Positions 16,349 to 25,280 of a DNA stretch of 64,000 bases are shown in pieces. The position numbers and the translations under genes are program-made. Every line of letters begins with the position of its first letter. Position 1 is the stretch's first letter. Source of the stretch: Desulforhopalus sp. IMCC35007 (GTDB lineage: Bacteria; Desulfobacterota; Desulfobulbia; Desulfobulbales; Desulfocapsaceae); assembly GCF_005116575.1 (NCBI RefSeq), contig NZ_SWCN01000007.1, forward strand, positions 124,001 to 188,000, given 5' to 3'. Below the pieces are notes generated by a model that was not told the DNA's origin, searched no databases, and saw only the letters and a program-made list of their open reading frames with translations.

Positions 16349-17715
16349 TGTGCTACTCCAAGGCCGAGAGCCAGACCGAGATCGATCCGGTTTATCAGGC
16401 GTTCGTAAGTAAGGTTGTCAAGTTCTGATGCGAGATCAAATGTTTTTTCCTGTACAGTGAGCAGATCAAGTATATCAACCAGACCGGATCTGTAACTCTC
16501 TTCATATCTCTCAAGTGAGTTGCGGGCGCTCACCAGGGCTGAGGTGATATGGTTTTCACGGCGGGTAATCGACTGCTCCAGGCTCAGGGCATTATCCACT
16601 TCCATAATGGCTTCCAACAAAGTTTCCCGGTAGGACTGATAGCTTTGTGCTGTCTGCAGCTCAGCAACTTCAGCCGCTGATTTCAATTTGCCCCCCTGGA
16701 AAAGCGGTGCACTCAACTGCCCAAGCAGTGCCCATACAGGATCGGTAAGCAAAAGAGATTGCGGTGAATCACTGAGGTCTTCGAAGGCAGCTTCCAGACT
16801 AATACTGGGCAGGAGATCCTTATAGGCAACAGAGGTTCGCAAATCGGCTGCTTCTATGGCAAAATAAGCCGCCTGTAAATCAGGTCTGCGCTGCAGAGTC
16901 TGATCCGGCAGGTCAGCAAGCGGTGTTACCACCTGCGGATATACGCTGGCCACCGTTATATCGGCCTCTCCAATACGGCCGAGTATCGTCTTTAAGGTTC
17001 GTTGTCTTTGTTTCAGGTTTTCTTTGTACTCTTCCAGGGACGCTCTGGAAACAGCCGTTGAGGTGCGGGCACTTTCCAGATCTTCCAGAGTACCAATACC
17101 ACTACGATATCGTTGCAGGATGTATTGCTCTGTTTTTTCCAGATTTTCCAGACGAAGACCTTCTATGTCTATTGCGTGTTGATCGCGGGTCAGGCCCAGC
17201 CACTCCTGCATGACCTCTGCAGTCAATGCATCACGGGCAGCCTGCAGAACCGCTGCCTGCTCAGCCTCATCCATCATAGCAGCACTTTCATTGTCGGCAA
17301 GTTTACGCCAGAGATCCACTTCCCAGCTTATGGTGAGTGACCCGCCATAGTTGTTGTCCTCTTCCTCACTCTTTTCTCCGTAACCATCAAAAGAAACCTC
17401 CGGCAAACGCTCTGCCTTGGTTTGCTGAAGCTGAGCATGAAGAATTTTCAAAGTCAGTACGGTCTGCTGAAGACTGGGGTTGGCGAAAATCGCTTCCTTA
17501 ACCAAGTCATTCAGCTCAGGAGAATTTATCAGCTCATTCAGGCTGGTTGTCTGTTCCGCACCCTCCTGAACGGCCCACCGAGTCGCACGCTGCCGTTCCT
17601 GATCAGCCAGTGCAGTGTAGTTGCCCTGAGGGGCGAGACTACATGCACTCATAAACAGTACATTGGCTATTAATACCACGGGCAGCCAAAATTTTGATTT
17701 GTTCAAAAAATGCAT
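16345..17715 (-). CDS. Outer-membrane efflux lipoprotein (NodT/TolC family)
   Basis: This is the first gene of the efflux operon. The ATG at 17715 is chosen; an in-frame GTG two codons earlier is possible, and neither has a strong ribosome site. A lipoprotein signal is clear: a hydrophobic stretch ending in FMSAC near residue 25, so the mature protein would carry a lipid on that Cys. Two repeated OEP domains follow (about 60-250 and 260-450), rich in alpha-helix, with typical segments QRYRSGIGTLEDLESAR and EESYRSGLVDILDLLTVQEK, which occupy the same place in each repeat. The trimer forms the channel through the outer membrane. About 456 residues is normal for NodT-type members. Confidence 0.93.
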   Translation of the reverse strand: MHFLNKSKFWLPVVLIANVLFMSACSLAPQGNYTALADQERQRATRWAVQEGAEQTTSLNELINSPELNDLVKEAIFANPSLQQTVLTLKILHAQLQQTKAERLPEVSFDGYGEKSEEEDNNYGGSLTISWEVDLWRKLADNESAAMMDEAEQAAVLQAARDALTAEVMQEWLGLTRDQHAIDIEGLRLENLEKTEQYILQRYRSGIGTLEDLESARTSTAVSRASLEEYKENLKQRQRTLKTILGRIGEADITVASVYPQVVTPLADLPDQTLQRRPDLQAAYFAIEAADLRTSVAYKDLLPSISLEAAFEDLSDSPQSLLLTDPVWALLGQLSAPLFQGGKLKSAAEVAELQTAQSYQSYRETLLEAIMEVDNALSLEQSITRRENHITSALVSARNSLERYEESYRSGLVDILDLLTVQEKTFDLASELDNLTYERLINRIDLGLALGLGVAQ

Positions 17716-18558
17716 CTTCACACCATTTTACCTGCTGTTTTTTTTTGTACCGATAAACCTGTTGCTCCAGCTCCTGAATACTCTCAAAGATATACTGGGC
17801 AGCGGATACACAATTATTTTAACAGGGAGTATAACGAGGTGCTGGTTAACGATGGGTTAACGTTTGTGAAAAATCAGAAAAAAAGAGGCAGATCTCTTGA
17901 TAGCTTTCGATACCCACAGCGGATAATGGTCGTTTCAAGAAAAGAAAGTTAATGCAACAGATAATCACGCGGGCTATTTGGGTAATACAGATAAGCAGTT
18001 CATCACATGATTTTTATGGATCTGGGTGAATGAGTGGAAGAAAAACAGCCAGAAGAATCTTTCATTCATCCGAGATGGGATAGGACTTGGAAATTCCTGA
18101 GCCAGACCTTACAGACCTTACAGCTTACCCACCTCAACCTATGAAACCTGCATAAACCATAGGTGATCAGGAGACCAACGCTCCAACCATGATACTGCCT
18201 GGCCGGCAACCTGACGTAAAGAATGTGACGCCAGGTCTGCCCCAGGGGAACATTGACAAGACCTTTTGCAGAGGTTGCCAGCCACCCAGAACTGCTCCTC
18301 CGATCCCTGCTGTTTTTATGGTAACTGCCCAGCCAGACGAAAAAGGGACCGAAGGGTATTGAGTTTTTTATTCCACATTTTATCCCGTAAAAAATGGAAC
18401 CTTCTGCAGCAGCTGGTGCCAAGGGAGAATCAATGCAAATGGTTTTCCACTGCTTTCCTCCATGGCACTGCAATACAATTGAGGAATTCCAGCAAAGCGG
18501 GACCCAGAACAATAACCCTCTAATTCACGCAACCGTTCCCTTCCCTTTTGCTCCTTTT
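17716..18558. other. 843-base gap upstream of the efflux operon, no firm gene
   Basis: The efflux operon promoter should lie in the part next to 17716, but I do not see a clear -35/-10 pair. Nearer to 18380-18577 the minus strand is open for 65 codons from a TTG just before the malate synthase stop. Its text (for instance GYCSGSRFAGIPQLYCSAME) is protein-like, and a neighbouring frame continues in similar style. This could be a decayed gene, but no family is recognised. Confidence 0.3.
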
Positions 18559-20454
18559 TTATTGTAAATAGTCCCAATTTCCCGTAATTCGCTGACCGTT
18601 TTCTCTGAATTTCTTGATGTAGGCCTCAATTCGCCGTTTAGCTTCTTCTAAATCAATATTGTTCAGATTGATATTCAACAAATCGATATACCATGGGATT
18701 TTTACTTCTTCGTCTATATATTTTTTTACCATTTCATAGATGATTGGAAGTGATGTGGTTTTTGAATTTTCATGAACGTCCCGGCTGTCCGCCTGGAGGA
18801 GTTTGTTATATTCCTCATCTAAAAGTCTGGCAAAAATAGCTTTTGAAAAGACATCCCCTTTTTTCAGTCCTGTCTTTTGATCATCTTCCGTCAGGGAGGC
18901 ACCTTTGTGTACCCATTCCCAGAGGATACTGAGGCGGATCTCACCGGTTGCCATATCTTCCATGAGGTAAAGAATGTCATCGTTGCCAAAAGAATCTCCA
19001 CCTTTTAAAGCAGCTGCCTGGAACCCCTGGGAAAAGGCATTCCCATATTGCAGAGCAACGCTCAGAAGATTTCTTGCTCCGCCAATGGTGCGGGGCGCAT
19101 CTTCGAGTAAAAAAAGATTATCTGCATCTTCTTTTTCATAGCAAAGAGGTGGAAAGGATCTTCCCAATTGATTGATTTCACCAGCTTTTTCCCACACAGG
19201 CCGGATGATATGGACCATTTTCCAGTGGGCGACCCATTTGCCGCTGGCACCCGCTTTTTGTTCCCGCGCAGCGCCTGCAAGGGCATTTTTCATGCTGGCT
19301 TCCACACCTTTTGCAGAGCCAACGGGAATATTGGGTTCCATTCCGCCCTGAAATAACGCAAATCTTCCGTTCTCATCGGGACTGTTGACACAACGCCTAA
19401 CCCTGTCTTCATAGTGGCGCATGTAGCCGTAGGTCATGGTGATTGCTTCAATGTTGGGGTTGATGAAATTCTTGTCCCAGGCCATGGCGTCGGCTACGCT
19501 GTTGATATAATCCCATCTGCCGGTGTTAAACCCGAGAAAATGACCGCCCAAAGCTGCACGTATTTCCATTATTTGAAAGGTAGCTTCAACCTGCTCAAGA
19601 AGGACGTAGGCAAGGATAGTGTTTTGGGGCAAGCCTAAGACGGTTTCAATGGTATCCAGTATTTTTTTCCAAAATGCCGCTTCTTCAGCTGTCTGGATTT
19701 TAGGCAGGTAAAGTACCAAAGAGAAACCAGCCTTACGCAGTGCCTCATGACAATTGCAGAGATACAGCGTTGTATCGACTATGGAGGCAGAAAGGCCATT
19801 GCCCTTACTGTCCCTGAAATGCCGATCATCAAGATGAAGCCCCCGCGGCCTGAATATTCTTGTGGTAAAAGTGAGCTGATCCCGCCAGTTATCAATGATT
19901 TTTCTACCGAGAAAAGATTCGGCCCAGGTATTCATATCCTTTGCTACCTTCTCGGCCACATCAAGAAATAGTGGGTCTTGCCGATAGGCGAGTTTGAGAT
20001 TTCGAATATTGTCTAAAGACATGGTGTTAATCTGCCCCATGGCATCTTCACCGTCGAACATCCAGCCGTCTGCTCCGGAGAGAAGTGCGTAGGCCACGTT
20101 TCTGATGCTGCTTTCAATTGCTGCCCCCGGTTTTGCAGCGGGTCCGGTACCTTGAATCCATTGTCTCTTTAAATCTTCAGGAATGCTGGGGCCACTGAAT
20201 TTTCCAGCCCTTGCATCTGCGACCGTTATATTGCTACCACCGATGATCTCGTCACTATTTAAAAAGGTGATCCGTTCCTGACGTTCAAATCTTTGCCGTC
20301 GTTTCCTGTCCCGCTTTTCCATGAGAACAAGACGTTCATCGTTGAGCTCTGCAATTTTTTCGAGTGCCGCGAGTGTTCCAGCTTCCAGAACGTCTGGATA
20401 TTTATTTATAATATCAGATGGATATAAAAGTTTTTTTTGAGTTGTCTTTGACAT
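18559..20454 (-). CDS. Malate synthase (AceB-like, long form)
   Basis: Malate synthase condenses glyoxylate with acetyl-CoA to malate. The start is the ATG at 20454 with GGAGGT just upstream, giving 631 residues, about 100 more than E. coli AceB. Family marks include SSIRNVAYALLSGADGWMFDGEDA (about 115-140), which matches the region before the active-site Arg, then IFRPRGLHLDDRHF near 200. VLYLPKIQTAEEAAFWKKIL and LLEQVEATFQIMEIRAALGG precede FNTGRWDYI near 310, the metal/glyoxylate-binding core. GKWVAHWKMVHIIRPVW near 405 aligns with the usual GTWVAHP motif, but the Pro is replaced. The extra length is mostly an N-terminal arm and a C-terminal extension. It is alone here with no isocitrate lyase in view, so the glyoxylate may come from glycolate or glycolaldehyde (see aldA and the glcG-like gene). 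Confidence 0.85.
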   Translation of the reverse strand: MSKTTQKKLLYPSDIINKYPDVLEAGTLAALEKIAELNDERLVLMEKRDRKRRQRFERQERITFLNSDEIIGGSNITVADARAGKFSGPSIPEDLKRQWIQGTGPAAKPGAAIESSIRNVAYALLSGADGWMFDGEDAMGQINTMSLDNIRNLKLAYRQDPLFLDVAEKVAKDMNTWAESFLGRKIIDNWRDQLTFTTRIFRPRGLHLDDRHFRDSKGNGLSASIVDTTLYLCNCHEALRKAGFSLVLYLPKIQTAEEAAFWKKILDTIETVLGLPQNTILAYVLLEQVEATFQIMEIRAALGGHFLGFNTGRWDYINSVADAMAWDKNFINPNIEAITMTYGYMRHYEDRVRRCVNSPDENGRFALFQGGMEPNIPVGSAKGVEASMKNALAGAAREQKAGASGKWVAHWKMVHIIRPVWEKAGEINQLGRSFPPLCYEKEDADNLFLLEDAPRTIGGARNLLSVALQYGNAFSQGFQAAALKGGDSFGNDDILYLMEDMATGEIRLSILWEWVHKGASLTEDDQKTGLKKGDVFSKAIFARLLDEEYNKLLQADSRDVHENSKTTSLPIIYEMVKKYIDEEVKIPWYIDLLNINLNNIDLEEAKRRIEAYIKKFRENGQRITGNWDYLQ

Positions 20455-20805
20455 TTGACCTCCGCAGAATGATTGGTTCTTAGTATTTAATGTGTCACAT
20501 ATGTAGCAGATCAAACGAAATGTCGCTAAAAAATTTATTTCGCTCGGTGTAGAAGATTTTCCAAGAGTGCCATGCATTATACGGCATGACACAGTTTATG
20601 AATGAAGAGAACCTTAGAATTATTATTGTGATACAGGTTAAAACCTGCAATAGAGAGCTTATCCGGGATGCTCTCTGCTGGAACGATCAAAGATAACCAA
20701 CATTGTATTTTCCTGCGTGATTCTCATATTTTAAAAACAGCATAATCTTTGATTTTAATCAGCTCTTTGTCGTTCTGGTCATTTTTCGGCTGGAGTCTGA
20801 AAAAC
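20455..20805. other. 351-base gap with a hairpin between the carrier and malate synthase genes
   Basis: Two inverted repeats stand close together: CAGGTT-AA-AACCTG at 20634-20647 and AGAGAGC/GCTCTCT at 20652-20676. They lie downstream of the carrier gene and upstream of malate synthase on the minus strand, so they could be a weak terminator, an operator for malate synthase, or both. There is no long T tract. Confidence 0.45.
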
Positions 20806-22398
20806 CTATCTGTTCCTGCAAGCCTGTACCTGCCAGGCATTGACGAGCAGCACTGTCAACGGTGGAACGACTAACCCGGTAACGGTGACCGCAATCATCA
20901 ACAGCCCCAGCTCACTAAAATCATTCCTTTCGATGACAAATATTCTGTTATAATAGCTCGTCAGCAGATTCGAGGCCGACAGGGCTAGGTTGGTAAAAGC
21001 AGCCATGACCGCAAAATAGGTAGCTTTCTGGCTGGCCGGTGCTTCTTTTGCTATCCAGGCCAGCATGGGTACCATGGCCACCTGATTCAAAGGGGAATCA
21101 GCCATGGTATCTATGATGGCAATGGCATGGGCTCCAAATCCAAGATGAGCCTCTGTCCACAGATGCAGGCCATAGTACATGCCGATGAAGGGCAGCATCA
21201 TAACAGTGCTATACAGTGAGAGAAAGATCACAAGATAGGGAATGGGTCTTTTGGTCATCCAGCTGCGCAGGGCAAACAAACCAACTATTGCAAGAATTGA
21301 GGAGATTTGCCGCAACGTGCCAAAGAAGGCCTCATCGAATTTGAGTACCTCTATCTGCCACCAGCTTGCACCGGCGCCAATTGAAGGCATAGCACGGAAA
21401 ATAAAAACTATAACTGCAATCCCAACAATCTCTCTTCTTCTCAAAGGACTTAATTCTTTTAAGAGTGAATGCATCAAATATATGATGACACTGAGCGAGC
21501 CCAGAAAGATCACTTCCTTGTTTAATGAGAAATTGGACAGGCCCGAGATAATACTCAACAAGATGAAGACGACACTGCCTCCAAGGATCTGATAGTTCGG
21601 CTTCATCTCCGAAACAGGCAAAGAAGGAGAAACGTTGGTTTTTTCTACGGAAACACCCAACGACTCACGACGTTTACGGGACCGCACGTTCAACTGTCCC
21701 AGACTTACCCCAAGTACTGAGATAATCGGAATGACCAGAGCCACCTCATACATTGTCTGGTAAGAAAGGGTTCTGGCCAGCCAACCTCCAAGTCCTGCCA
21801 CCGTTGCGCTTCCACCGATGATGGCGATTCTGCCCAGGGTCTGCATCGTGATATGCATGCTCTTGAGCTTTTTTTCCTCAATCGGGTCTCCTGATTCCTC
21901 AAGTGTCGGCACCGCTTCCACTGTCATCGCATCTGCCACCACATCCTGAATGACAAACCCCACAGGGGAGAGCAAGGTGGCTACGATATACCAGATCTCG
22001 GCTGTGAAAAACTGTTCCATCTGCTCTTTATAACCAGTTAATCCGACCATAATCAGCAGACTGATTGCCATGAGCAGGGCGCCAAAGTAGACAAACAATG
22101 CCTTTTGCCGCCAGAAAAGATCTACCAGATGTCCCAGGGGCATTTTCAGAGCCCAGGGCATTCCGGCCCAGAAACCAAGGCTTGCCAGAAATGTGGCTGA
22201 AAGTCCGAGCTTTTCTTTGACGTAAAAACTTTCAATAATGCCAGTGAAACCGGAGATCCCAGCGGCGAAGTAGACCATCAGGGGCGGCACATAACTCCAG
22301 CGCATTTCACGGATAATGCCGAAAAAATCCCTGACAAGCCAGCCCCATAAACGTTCAAAGACACCAACTGGAGAGGATTGTTCAACTTCGGTTGTCAT
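20806..22398 (-). CDS. Major facilitator-type carrier, BT1/AmpG-like
   Basis: The 530-residue polytopic membrane protein has about 12 predicted helices. The N-terminal half has the pattern of the folate-biopterin (BT1) and AmpG branches: FYVKEKLGLSATFLASLGFW, then a PWALKMPLGHLVDLF loop resembling the MFS A-motif, then SPVGFVIQDVVADAMTVEAV. A long cytoplasmic loop with RSRKRRES lies between the halves. The C-terminal half repeats the fold. The cargo could be a pteridine, muropeptide or organic acid; the sequence does not tell. Location 350 bases upstream of malate synthase on the same strand makes a small organic acid attractive, but that is inference. Ribosome site: AAGAG before the ATG. Confidence 0.75.
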   Translation of the reverse strand: MTTEVEQSSPVGVFERLWGWLVRDFFGIIREMRWSYVPPLMVYFAAGISGFTGIIESFYVKEKLGLSATFLASLGFWAGMPWALKMPLGHLVDLFWRQKALFVYFGALLMAISLLIMVGLTGYKEQMEQFFTAEIWYIVATLLSPVGFVIQDVVADAMTVEAVPTLEESGDPIEEKKLKSMHITMQTLGRIAIIGGSATVAGLGGWLARTLSYQTMYEVALVIPIISVLGVSLGQLNVRSRKRRESLGVSVEKTNVSPSLPVSEMKPNYQILGGSVVFILLSIISGLSNFSLNKEVIFLGSLSVIIYLMHSLLKELSPLRRREIVGIAVIVFIFRAMPSIGAGASWWQIEVLKFDEAFFGTLRQISSILAIVGLFALRSWMTKRPIPYLVIFLSLYSTVMMLPFIGMYYGLHLWTEAHLGFGAHAIAIIDTMADSPLNQVAMVPMLAWIAKEAPASQKATYFAVMAAFTNLALSASNLLTSYYNRIFVIERNDFSELGLLMIAVTVTGLVVPPLTVLLVNAWQVQACRNR

Positions 22399-22963
22399 AA
22401 CAACTCTTTACTCTCGTCCAAATTATTATAATTACACTTAATTTATCAACAGTACACCGCTCGATTCATTTTGGCTAGTTCATGTCAGAACATGGTTGCC
22501 CATGGAATACAAGGGAAATCAGATGCACACAATGTCCGCTGATACCGGCACAATCTACAGGATGGCATCATGCTCATACCAGGTGTAGAGTTTTTAGCGG
22601 GTAGCCCACCTTTATTCAACTCTTTGATTGCCGTTTTGTGACCATATTGACTCCTGAGCTACTATTATGATCTAATAAAGATAATTAATACCTCTTTTAT
22701 TATTGGGTATTACAAACGGCTCGTCAGCTTTCAGGTTCTTATTCTTTAAGCGCAGGCGGGAGACCACTCCTTGACGTATGAACATTTGACAGCTTTACCC
22801 AAAATACAACCATGCAAATAAGCAATACCACTGTCAGCAAAACTAATAAAAATCTACCCCATAGTATGGAGAGCAATGTCCAATCACCTCACCGAGGGCT
22901 CAGAGCAACCTGCCTGATGACTATTGGAAAGGCTAAAGCCTTACAACACATATGAGGTATTTC
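22399..22963. other. 565-base divergent intergenic region
   Basis: This lies between the carrier gene (minus) and the hybrid kinase (plus), so it should hold both promoters. I see no intact gene, no strong terminator and no clear promoter consensus. A short repeat ACATGG-ttg-CCCATGG near 22490 is too small to interpret. Confidence 0.5.
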
Positions 22964-25069
22964 ATGGCAGACCGAGATAACGCTCTTCACCTCTCTTTCG
23001 AGGACAGACGGGCCTACACTTTTGATAGAATAGTCTCAGGGCTGCATCAAATCAGGCTGACTTTCATTGTTTTCATTTTTCTATATGGCCTTTTTGCAAT
23101 ATTTGATTTCTTGCTTGTGGGGGAATATCTTTCCACCTTTCTTTTCATCAGGTTCGGTATTGTGATTCCACTCATGATCGTGTGTGTCGCATTGACCTTT
23201 CACCCCTCTTTTCATACATTCGCCCAGCCGTTCATGGTGCTCTGCTGGATCGTGGGAAGCACCGGTATTGCCTACATGCTGATTATTTATCCTGGAAACT
23301 TCAGCTATTACGGCGGAATTTTTATGGTTATCCAGGCAGGCTTCTTTCTTTTAAAGCTGGATACACCACATGCGGTTTTTGCAGGTTTACTCTCACTGTT
23401 GCTCTATGTGGCAGGATATGTATACCATAATGGCCAACTTAACCCTGAGACACTGATGACGATTGTCTTTTTCCTTGGAGCGAACCTCATCGGGGCCCTG
23501 GGAAACTACCAGATGGACAAGATAGGCCAGGCAAATTTCATGCAAAAACGTGAGATTCAACGGCAGAACGAACAATTGCAAGACCGTGTCAGGGAACAAC
23601 GGACAGAACTTCTGCAGATAGAAAAAGCCATCGACTCTACGAGCGATGCCGTGGTTATCTTCAATCCCGAAGGGGTGGCCACCTACCGCAACGCCGCATA
23701 CAGGTTATTGATGCGACCTTTTTCGTTCCCCGGGAATAAAATGCCACACTTTTTGGAAGATATCCTCGCCAAGGTTTTGACAGGAAGGCCATGGAAAGGT
23801 GAGCGTACTGTTTCCGATGAAATGGGCGTGACGAAGGTTTTGTTGATCCAGGCGGATGCCGTTCATAATGAGCAAGGCATCATAGCCGGCATCGTGACAA
23901 GCTGCCGCGATATCACCGAGCACAAGGAAAACGAAAAGGAGCTGTTAAAGAATGAAAAACTGGGTTCTCTGGGTATCCTTGCCGGTGGCATTGCTCACGA
24001 TTTCAATAACATCCTGACTGGAATTATTGGAAACATCTCTTTTGCAAAGGTTTTCCTCGATACTACACACAAATCCTATAAGCTTTTAGCTGAAGCCGAA
24101 AAAGCATCTCAACGGGCCGGAGAACTGGCCCATCAACTTCTGACCTTTTCACGGGGCGGCGAGCCCGTAAAAAAGGTGGTATCGCCTCAGCACCTCATCA
24201 ACGAAGCAATTTCTTTGGTGCTACGTGGCTCAAATGTTAAGGCTGTCGTTGATATACACAATTCAATACACGCCATTGAAGCGGACGAGGGGCAAATGAG
24301 TCAGGTATTTCACAATATCATCATCAACGCCACCCAGGCGATGCCGGGTGGTGGGACGCTCATGGTCACGGCACGAAACGAGATGATTGCAGAAAATAAT
24401 ACCCTGTCACTTCCACCCGGCAGATATATCCGAGTAGTCTTTGCTGATCAAGGGTGCGGGATTCCAGATGATCATCTGAAAAAGATCTTTGACCCGTACT
24501 TCACCACAAAATCTGCAGGGAACGGCCTCGGACTTGCTTCGGTCCACTCCATAATAAAACGCCATGGCGGGCATATTGGAGTGAGTTCCATGGTCGGAAA
24601 AGGCACAACATTTACAATTTTCCTGCCATCACTCGGTGAGAGATATGCAAAATTCCAAGCTGACATTGCCACTCAGGCAAAAGGCAGACATAAGGGCGGC
24701 TCTATTCTTGTTATGGATGACGAAGAAATGATCAGGGATATCGCCGCATCAATGCTTACCCATCTTGGTTATGAGGTTACGACCTGCGCCGCCGGTGATG
24801 AAGCCGTTGAGCTCTACAAAAAGTCTATGGAATCGGGTCACCCCTTCTTGACGGTTATTATGGATTTGACAATCCCTGGTGGACTTGGCGGTAAACAAGC
24901 CGCCAGCCAGATTCACACTCTTTTTCCTAACGCTCGCCTGATTGTATCAAGTGGCTACTCAAACGATCCTATTATGTCCAACTATCAGGAATACGGTTTC
25001 AGTGGTGCAATTGCCAAGCCCTATAACGTCGATGAAGTTGAGCAGGTGCTAAGTTCCTTATTTGAATAG
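22964..25069 (+). CDS. Six-helix membrane hybrid histidine kinase with C-terminal receiver
   Basis: The start is the ATG at 22964 (MADRDN), six bases after GAGG; an ATG four codons earlier includes the ribosome site itself. The N-terminal 180 residues carry about six membrane helices with short loops (LTFIVFIFLYGLFAIFDFLL and others), like the MASE-type sensor of some adenylate cyclases. A coiled coil (residues about 185-215) leads to a PAS domain (about 220-325). The kinase core has His345 in GGIAHDFNNILTGIIG, the N box IINATQAMPGGG and GNGLGLASV. A receiver domain (about 578-700) has ILVMDDEEMI and MDLTIPGGLGG with the phosphoacceptor Asp. The relation to the sigma-54 regulator 210 bases downstream is unknown, but both precede the aldehyde dehydrogenase. 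Confidence 0.93.
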   Translation: MADRDNALHLSFEDRRAYTFDRIVSGLHQIRLTFIVFIFLYGLFAIFDFLLVGEYLSTFLFIRFGIVIPLMIVCVALTFHPSFHTFAQPFMVLCWIVGSTGIAYMLIIYPGNFSYYGGIFMVIQAGFFLLKLDTPHAVFAGLLSLLLYVAGYVYHNGQLNPETLMTIVFFLGANLIGALGNYQMDKIGQANFMQKREIQRQNEQLQDRVREQRTELLQIEKAIDSTSDAVVIFNPEGVATYRNAAYRLLMRPFSFPGNKMPHFLEDILAKVLTGRPWKGERTVSDEMGVTKVLLIQADAVHNEQGIIAGIVTSCRDITEHKENEKELLKNEKLGSLGILAGGIAHDFNNILTGIIGNISFAKVFLDTTHKSYKLLAEAEKASQRAGELAHQLLTFSRGGEPVKKVVSPQHLINEAISLVLRGSNVKAVVDIHNSIHAIEADEGQMSQVFHNIIINATQAMPGGGTLMVTARNEMIAENNTLSLPPGRYIRVVFADQGCGIPDDHLKKIFDPYFTTKSAGNGLGLASVHSIIKRHGGHIGVSSMVGKGTTFTIFLPSLGERYAKFQADIATQAKGRHKGGSILVMDDEEMIRDIAASMLTHLGYEVTTCAAGDEAVELYKKSMESGHPFLTVIMDLTIPGGLGGKQAASQIHTLFPNARLIVSSGYSNDPIMSNYQEYGFSGAIAKPYNVDEVEQVLSSLFE

Positions 25070-25280
25070 GGAAAACACTTTAAAAGTCACCGAAAACAGT
25101 GTGTCTTTCGTTGCACATCAAAAACTCACCCTACGGGCCAATAGATGGTACTGATATCGGCCAAGATGAACAGACCAGATTACAAAAGGAAGGTCGGTGT
25201 CATATCCATCGTTTTGTTGTATAGTCTGTATTCACGCAACAGTATTATGACAATATGGATAGTATGTTAGGTAATCCTTT

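Noticed and set aside
18066-18512. A 148-codon minus-strand frame in the gap before malate synthase
   Set aside because: No ribosome site, odd composition (many Cys, Trp, Arg), no recognised domain; another frame in the same place looks at least as protein-like.
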